DNA of 64,000 nucleotides from Sphingomonas sp. Leaf230 (GTDB lineage: Bacteria; Pseudomonadota; Alphaproteobacteria; Sphingomonadales; Sphingomonadaceae), in assembly GCF_001421745.1 (NCBI RefSeq), contig NZ_LMKW01000008.1, forward strand, positions 678,763 through 742,762, given 5' to 3'. Positions 58,781 to 64,000 of the stretch are shown piece by piece (within the stretch, counting starts at the first letter, position 1; the number at the start of each line of letters is the position of its first letter). Under the pieces are notes generated by a model, which saw only the letters and a program-made list of their open reading frames with translations, was not told the DNA's origin and made no database searches. The position numbers and the translations under genes were made by a program.

Positions 58781-59139
58781 GCGGTGCGATCAACTTTCCG
58801 GGCGAACGACTGCAAGCGAGGTCGGACGTGGAGAAACGCCCGATACACCCGTTCGAGACCAGCCAGGACGACCGGATTGCGCGCTGCCAACCCGAGTGGT
58901 CGCAGCAGCGGGATGGCGCGCCACATCGCTGCGAAGGCCGCGGCGCCGGACAGCATCCGGTCCCCTTCGCGCGCATGGAACCGCGCCAGCATCGCAGCTC
59001 GATCGATCGGACAGCTCGTGTCGCCGTTGCTGGCATCGACGAAATCGATCGCGCTACGTCGATCGAGACGACGCATCAGCGCGATCTCGCGTCGGCACAG
59101 CGGACATCCGCCATCATGCCAGACCGTTAGGCGGGTCAT
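58777..59139 (-). CDS. DUF393 (DCC-type thiol-disulfide oxidoreductase-like) protein
   Basis: The protein has 120 residues from ATG 59139 in an ATGA overlap with the TspO gene, and its stop overlaps the DUF427 ATG. The N-terminus VWHDGGCPLCRREIALMRRLDRR carries the DxGCPLC motif that names the DCC family (a thioredoxin-like CxxC). Members are predicted redox proteins and often occur with DUF427, TspO or photolyase-type genes. The substrate is unknown. Confidence 0.85.
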   Translation of the reverse strand: MTRLTVWHDGGCPLCRREIALMRRLDRRSAIDFVDASNGDTSCPIDRAAMLARFHAREGDRMLSGAAAFAAMWRAIPLLRPLGLAARNPVVLAGLERVYRAFLHVRPRLQSFARKVDRTA

Positions 59140-59687
59140 GCCTTGCCCGGGCCGTCGGACCGGTTCCGCTCCCAGATGCGCTCGGCAAGCAAGGTCGCGA
59201 ACCCGAGCCAGGCGACGAACGGGACCGCAGTCGCCGCTGCGGTGCGATCGACCTTGGCCGCGGCTGCGACATAACCGGCCCCGCTCGCGATCATGGCGGC
59301 CGACGCGACCGCGCTGGGGCCGAGCGCCTTGCGTCGGAAGAACAGTTCGGTCCAAACGCCGACCATGCCCGTGTTCAGCAACCAAAGTCCGACAGCGAGG
59401 TTGCGCGGCGCATCGGCGGGACGACGCAACAACCGATAGCCGCCGACGGCGAGGCCAGTCTCCAGAACCGGCCATACCGCGCCGAACGCGGCGTCGGGCG
59501 GCGTGTAAGCTGGTTTATCGAGTCGTTTGTACCAGCGTCGAATACCGGGATGCGACGGGTCGGGCGCGTTACGTCGCCCGAGCACCGCGCTGGCGCCGAG
59601 CACCCCCATGACGACCGCAAGCGCAGCCGGACGGGACAGGCCACCGCCACGTTCGTCCGTGATCGCATCGCTCGGTTTCTGGGTCAT
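59136..59687 (-). CDS. tspO: TspO/MBR family membrane protein
   Basis: The 183-residue protein has five hydrophobic segments and the TspO landmark WYKRLDKPAYTPPDAAFGAVWPVLE. LWLLNTGMVGVWTELFFRRKALG and a C-terminal WLGFATLLAERIWERN follow. Compared with Rhodobacter TspO, aromatic residues in the middle loops are fewer and a ~20-residue N-terminal extension is present. TspO proteins bind porphyrins and sense or modulate oxygen and light stress. First gene of the TspO-DUF393-DUF427 unit. Confidence 0.85.
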   Translation of the reverse strand: MTQKPSDAITDERGGGLSRPAALAVVMGVLGASAVLGRRNAPDPSHPGIRRWYKRLDKPAYTPPDAAFGAVWPVLETGLAVGGYRLLRRPADAPRNLAVGLWLLNTGMVGVWTELFFRRKALGPSAVASAAMIASGAGYVAAAAKVDRTAAATAVPFVAWLGFATLLAERIWERNRSDGPGKA

Positions 59688-59835
59688 GCTCGCCGTCCTA
59701 ATCCCCGGGCACGCCGCCCGCTGACATCACAGCGAAGCAGCGGCCGCGACGTTCCGTGGCCAGCGCGGCGATCGTCACCGTCGTAGCTTCAGGATGCCCG
59801 TAGCTTGCTCCTCTCCCGTTCAGACCCGGTACGAC

Positions 59836-61068
59836 CTACGCCGCGAACTCTTCGGGCAGAAAGCGGTCGGCGACGATCTCGAACTGGTCGCCGTCGACCA
59901 GGACCTGTGGGCTTAGCGGGCGGCAATTGTAGCTCGATGTCATCGCAGCACCGTACGCCCCGGTCGCATGAAAGACCGCAAGATCGCCGCGGCGAACCCG
60001 GTCGATATCGCGGGCGAGCGCGAACACGTCGCCGCTTTCGCAGATCGGTCCGGCAATGTTCGCGACCATGCGTTCGCCGTCCGGCGCGACGGCTTCGAAG
60101 CGGTGGAAGGCATCGTACAGCGCTGGTCGAGCCAGGTCGTTCATCGCGGCATCGACGATGACGAAGGGGCGGTCCGCCCCGGGCTTTACCCAGATCACCC
60201 GCGTCATCAGGACGCCGGCGAGTCCTGCGACCACCCGGCCAGGCTCGAAGATAAGGTCGACATCCCAGTCGCGCGTCACCCCAGCGACCATGGCGGCATA
60301 GGCGTCGAGGGTCGGGACCACGTCGTCGACACGGTAGGGGATGCCGAGGCCGCCGCCGAGATCGACGCGGGTTATGCCGTGGCCCCGGGCGCGCAGGTCG
60401 ATCACCAGCGAACCGATGCGCTCGTACGCGGCCTCCAGCGGAGCAAGATCGTGGAGCTGGCTGCCGATGTGGAGCGCGACCCCGACCAGATCGAGCCCAT
60501 CGAGTCGTGACAGGCGATCGTACATCGCGGGCGCATCGGCGATCGCCACGCCGAACTTGTTCTCGCGCTGGCCGGTAGAGATCTTGGCATGCGTGCCGCC
60601 ATCGACGTCGGGATTGACGCGCAAAACCGCGACCGCCCGCTTGCCACGCGCCTGGGCAAGCGCGGCGAGCACCCGCCCCTCCTCCTCGAGCTTGAGGTTG
60701 AACTGTCCTATGCCGGCGTCGAGTGCGTCGGCGAGTTCCCGATCGGTCTTGCCAACGCCGGAGAAGACGATGTCCGATGCGGCGATACCGGCTCCGAGCG
60801 CGCGGCGCATCTCTCCGCCCGAGACGATGTCGGCACCGAAGCCGCAGCCAGCCAGAAGATGCAGCACCGCGCTGTTCGGGTTTGCCTTGACCGCGAACGC
60901 CGTTCGCGTCCGCGGCAGGATCGACAGCGCCGCCGTGAAACGCCGGGCCGCGTCGCGCAGCGCAGCTGCCGAATAGACGTGGACGGGCGTACCGACTGCG
61001 TCGGCTATGGCCGGCAACGGCACGCCTTCGGCACACAGGCCACTGTCCCGCCGATCGAAATACGTCAT
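59836..61068 (-). CDS. LysA paralogue (PLP-dependent decarboxylase, fold type III)
   Basis: The 410-residue protein is closely similar throughout to the LysA at 54564, with FAVKANPNSAVL (PLP Lys), KISTGQRENKFGVAI, HIGSQLHDLAPLEAAYERI, VDLGGGLGIPYRVDD, FEPGRVVAGLAG and GPICESGDVFA all intact. It is last in a four-gene operon with a methyltransferase and two small proteins, so it may act on a related diamino acid instead of serving bulk lysine synthesis. AGGA lies 5 bases upstream of the ATG. Sequence alone cannot decide the substrate. Confidence 0.88.
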   Translation of the reverse strand: MTYFDRRDSGLCAEGVPLPAIADAVGTPVHVYSAAALRDAARRFTAALSILPRTRTAFAVKANPNSAVLHLLAGCGFGADIVSGGEMRRALGAGIAASDIVFSGVGKTDRELADALDAGIGQFNLKLEEEGRVLAALAQARGKRAVAVLRVNPDVDGGTHAKISTGQRENKFGVAIADAPAMYDRLSRLDGLDLVGVALHIGSQLHDLAPLEAAYERIGSLVIDLRARGHGITRVDLGGGLGIPYRVDDVVPTLDAYAAMVAGVTRDWDVDLIFEPGRVVAGLAGVLMTRVIWVKPGADRPFVIVDAAMNDLARPALYDAFHRFEAVAPDGERMVANIAGPICESGDVFALARDIDRVRRGDLAVFHATGAYGAAMTSSYNCRPLSPQVLVDGDQFEIVADRFLPEEFAA

Positions 61069-61089
61069 GATGATCCTGGAGGCTCGAGG

Positions 61090-61353
61090 TCAGGGATGCG
61101 GTTGATCGAGTCGGCGGCGATAGCGGCGGACGCGGACGGCATGGATCACTTCGGCGGTTCGTGCATGACCGTGGCGTTCGGCGCGAAGTGCGATGATGAC
61201 CCGCTTGCCGTTGATCGCCAGTGTCAGGCCTAGCAATGCGAAGGGGAATACGAACATCGCGCGTGCCGAGCCGTCCATCGCAACCGCGACGCTGCACGCG
61301 CCCACGCACAATGCCAGGCCGATCCCCCGCCATAGGATGTCACGCTTCGTCAT
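61090..61353 (-). CDS. Small membrane protein of unknown function
   Basis: The protein has 87 residues from ATG 61353 (ATGA overlap with the methyltransferase). Two hydrophobic segments (ILWRGIGLALCVGACSVAVAM and MFVFPFALLGLTLAI) are followed by a very basic C-terminal tail rich in Arg and His. No family recognised. The tight coupling suggests it works with the flanking methyltransferase and LysA-like protein. Confidence 0.6.
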   Translation of the reverse strand: MTKRDILWRGIGLALCVGACSVAVAMDGSARAMFVFPFALLGLTLAINGKRVIIALRAERHGHARTAEVIHAVRVRRYRRRLDQPHP

Positions 61354-61883
61354 GCTTCGGTACCGACGGCATGCCACGTCACGTTGTCGCCGATGACGAT
61401 CCGCGCTGCATTCCCCAACGCCGACGCCACCTCTGGCCGCCGGTCTTTCGTCATGCCGTGCCAGATCACGAGATCGGCCGGTAGATCATGCTCCTCACGC
61501 AAGGCGGTGACCATGTCCGCCACGTCGAACGTCGTGCCGATCGCAAGGTTGGTGCAACGGTTCGCCGCCGCGCGGGCGCGACCGATCAGCGCGGGCGATC
61601 CGTCGATCCCGCGCCCCTCGATCGCCGTGAAACCGAGGGACCGGGCATGATGCACCGCTTGCAGGAGGAGCGAGCCCGCGCCGCAATCGGCATCGACGAT
61701 GCGGACCGCGTGACGACCGTCTTCGCGCAACGTTGCAAGGGCGGCAGCGATGACCGGCCAACGCAGATCATGAATCGCGGCTTTCGACCCTGGAATCGCG
61801 GTTTTGGTCGCGATCTTCGGGCTTGGGCCGGGGTGAAGACGGTTCAGGCGAGTTTGCGTGTTCATTGCCATCGCTTCCGTCAT
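61350..61883 (-). CDS. Class I SAM-dependent methyltransferase-like protein
   Basis: The protein has 177 residues from ATG 61883 (ATGA overlap with the gene before it). After a basic leader (NTQTRLNRLHPGPSPKI) comes a Rossmann-type core: VRIVDADCGAGSLLLQAVHHARSL (motif I, DxDCGAG), EGRGIDGSPALIGRARAAA (acidic loop) and FDVADMVTALREEHDLPADLVIWHG (motifs II-III). The substrate is unknown. The core is short for this fold, and the segment after motif IV appears reduced. Confidence 0.68.
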   Translation of the reverse strand: MTEAMAMNTQTRLNRLHPGPSPKIATKTAIPGSKAAIHDLRWPVIAAALATLREDGRHAVRIVDADCGAGSLLLQAVHHARSLGFTAIEGRGIDGSPALIGRARAAANRCTNLAIGTTFDVADMVTALREEHDLPADLVIWHGMTKDRRPEVASALGNAARIVIGDNVTWHAVGTEA

Positions 61884-62143
61884 GCCGCCCGCGGCAGTGC
61901 GCGCTCGTCGCGCCCAACGGGGGCGAACGAAATGACCGGGATCAGCGGCGCGTTGGCGATCTCGACGCTCGCATGATAGATGTCGCGCTCGGCCTGGGCG
62001 TAGCTCATCGCCGCGCCGTAGGAGATGAAACGCCCTTCGAGGTTGCGCCTGCTGTCCTGCACGAGCCAATGCCCTGCACGATCCTGCCCGACATAGATGA
62101 CGAGCCCAGCAGGATCGGGTTCCGATATGGTTTCAGACGACAT
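61880..62143 (-). CDS. Small conserved-looking protein, first gene of the lysA2 operon
   Basis: The 87-residue protein has a core of GHWLVQDSRRNLEGRFISYGAAMSYAQAERDIYHASVEIA followed by a hydrophobic NAPLIPVISFAP. The pattern of a Trp-containing strand, a Gly-x-Phe turn and an AxxxA helix recalls DUF2188-like small proteins, but this is not certain. It heads the operon leading through the methyltransferase to the LysA paralogue. Confidence 0.6.
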   Translation of the reverse strand: MSSETISEPDPAGLVIYVGQDRAGHWLVQDSRRNLEGRFISYGAAMSYAQAERDIYHASVEIANAPLIPVISFAPVGRDERALPRAA

Positions 62144-63056
62144 GTCGCCTCATTGCCTTTCGTATCGCGAGCGTCGTGCCCGCGCTCATGATCTACGAGC
62201 CGCGACATAGCGCTGCGAGATCGATCCCCGCGGATCGCATAGTGCGCGCATAGTGTTGCCTTCGCTTCACCGCGTTTGGGCGGGCGGAGGCCATGAACAC
62301 AGCGGCGCATTGACCTGCTGGTACCGACTACGGGTGACGAGAAATCGGCGCGCGTGACTCGGCGATGGACTCGATAGCGCTGTGCCGAGGGATTGTCGGT
62401 CAGTACACGCGCTGCAACCCCTGAAGGCGAAACCAAGCGCTACTGACGTGGCGACTATCGGCGCAATATAGCCAACGCAGCGTCAGGATCATCGGCATCA
62501 CGACCAAGAGCGGGCTGTTCCAAACCAACGGCACAGTGTCGCTGTATGGCTGCGACCACGATACGACCAAACCGAGCTTTACCTATGGCGGCTCGAACGA
62601 TGCCACACACTATTTGGTATCGGACGACTATTGCCACGAAGCGCTCGGGAGCGGCGTCGGCGTGGGTGCAGCATTATGGCCACGTCGCGACGTGTTTTCG
62701 GTGTTGGCAAGGCGTTCGGTTAAGTCGTCAAGTTGCGAAGGGCGTCATCCTGCTGCCCCTGGCCGGCACTACCCCTTCGGTCGCTCCTTACGCGCAAGAC
62801 GAAGCGCGATCAGGCCCGCTAACAGCGTCGCGAGAACAACTGTCCGATCAGCAATTCGAAGTTGGACAGGCTGCGCTTCAGCGGCTCAACGGCACGATGT
62901 CGCCGAAACCATAGCCTTGATCGTCGTCAGGCTGGAACAGGTGAACGCGGCATACAATACAGTTGCGACGTGCAGATTGAAGGCGGACGCGCCGAGCGCG
63001 TGCCAGAGGCGATAGTGAATCCCCATTTCTTCAGCGTTCGCGTGGCAGTTTGTAGC
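62144..63056. other. Gene-poor stretch with decayed coding remnants
   Basis: No intact gene was found in these ~910 bases. 62144-62470 is ordinary intergenic DNA that should hold the promoter of the lysA2 operon. The plus strand at about 62479-62700 reads as protein-like text (SLYGCDHDTTKPSFTYGG, then HYLVSDDYCHEALGSG) without a credible start and decays after 62700. On the minus strand 62886-63026 is a 46-codon frame (MGIHYRLWHALGASAFNLHV) in line with the truncated TetR gene. Both look like debris of older insertions. Confidence 0.45.
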
Positions 63057-63388
63057 TCAACTTGTCCCTGCAACTCGTTCGACAACCACGCGGATCGCCT
63101 CCCGACTAAGGGGGGCCGCATCGATCGAGTTGTGGATGCCGACACCCTCGATCAGTGCATCCAGCGCACGCGCGGTCAGCGGGTCGAAAAAGCGACCGAG
63201 CGCGACGCGGCTGCTGTCCATCCACTGTTGCATCACTGCCGTGACCGGGGGCTGCCGCGCGGCAAAGGCATAGAGTTCATAGCTGAGCAGCAACGTGCGT
63301 GGTTCGGCCCAGACCGAGTCGGCGATGATATCGATGATAGCTTCCACCGCCTCTCTCCGATCGGCGGCCCTCTCCAGACGCGCCTTGA

Positions 63389-63976
<588 letters not shown>

Positions 63977-64000
63977 ACACTTCGCTGTTGCGAAGGAGGG

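Noticed and set aside
62886..63026. 46-codon frame on the minus strand (MGIHYRLWHALG...)
   Set aside because: It has no ribosome binding site and no recognised family, and it lies in decayed DNA. Mentioned only within the gene-poor interval.

Overview
The window is GC-rich, densely packed alphaproteobacterial chromosome. The best guess is a Sphingomonas-like member of the Sphingomonadales. This rests on gene content and protein flavour (ExoQ/Wzy-type polymerases, a MucR/Ros regulator, DUF427/DUF393/TspO genes, REP-type intergenic palindromes) and was not confirmed by any search. Many neighbouring genes overlap by ATGA, GTGA or TGATG, so most of the window is organised in tightly coupled operons.

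Layout. (1) 1-1121: the end of an L,D-transpeptidase-like gene and a small Rap1a/Tai-like secreted protein. (2) 1202-16906: a surface-polysaccharide cluster with a membrane-anchored GH74-like beta-propeller hydrolase, a WecG/TagA/CpsF transferase, a GT-C-type membrane protein, two ExoQ/O-antigen-ligase-like proteins, a Wzx-type flippase, three GT4 and one GT2 glycosyltransferases and an OafA-type acyltransferase with a C-terminal SGNH domain. (3) 17243-17746: a MucR/Ros-family regulator followed by a clear intrinsic terminator. (4) 17833-52840: an almost complete flagellar regulon. The minus strand carries motAB and flgB-C-D-E-F-G-H-I-J-K-L. The plus strand carries a second motAB-like pair, flgA, flgM-flgN, a separate SLT muramidase, flhA and fliA, and later a sigma54 activator followed by fliE-F-G-H-I-J-K-L-M-N-O-P-Q-R, flhB, fliD and fliS. 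Flagellin lies between them on the minus strand. (5) 52844-58090: CorA/ZntB transporter, siroheme-synthase-like protein, lysA, a small LptM-like lipoprotein, argH and a TlpA-like thioredoxin lipoprotein. (6) 58284-62143: two small operons, TspO/DUF393/DUF427 (the last frameshifted) and a four-gene operon with a second lysA paralogue and a SAM methyltransferase. (7) 62144-64000: decayed DNA with a headless TetR gene, the C-terminal remnant of a large serine recombinase, and an initiator tRNA-Met whose antisense strand encodes the recombinase's last residues.

How the genes fit together. The flagellar promoter hierarchy can be read from the DNA. There are three sigma54 promoters with exact GG-N10-GC spacing (ahead of flgB, the second motAB pair, and slt-flhA-fliA). 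There are two FliA/sigma28-like promoters (ahead of flgM and flagellin). Upstream of the flgB sigma54 promoter sits a cluster of CGGCAA-N4/5-TTGCCG inverted repeats at the usual enhancer distance. The inferred order is: sigma54 activator, then basal body/hook and export genes including fliA, then flgM and flagellin through sigma28 with FlgM as the anti-sigma checkpoint. The enhancer array is the observation most worth follow-up. Others are a probably leaderless second stator gene, REP palindromes that became part of fliP and of the fliR ribosome binding site, an in-frame repetitive flagellin, and the uncharacterised lysA2/methyltransferase operon.
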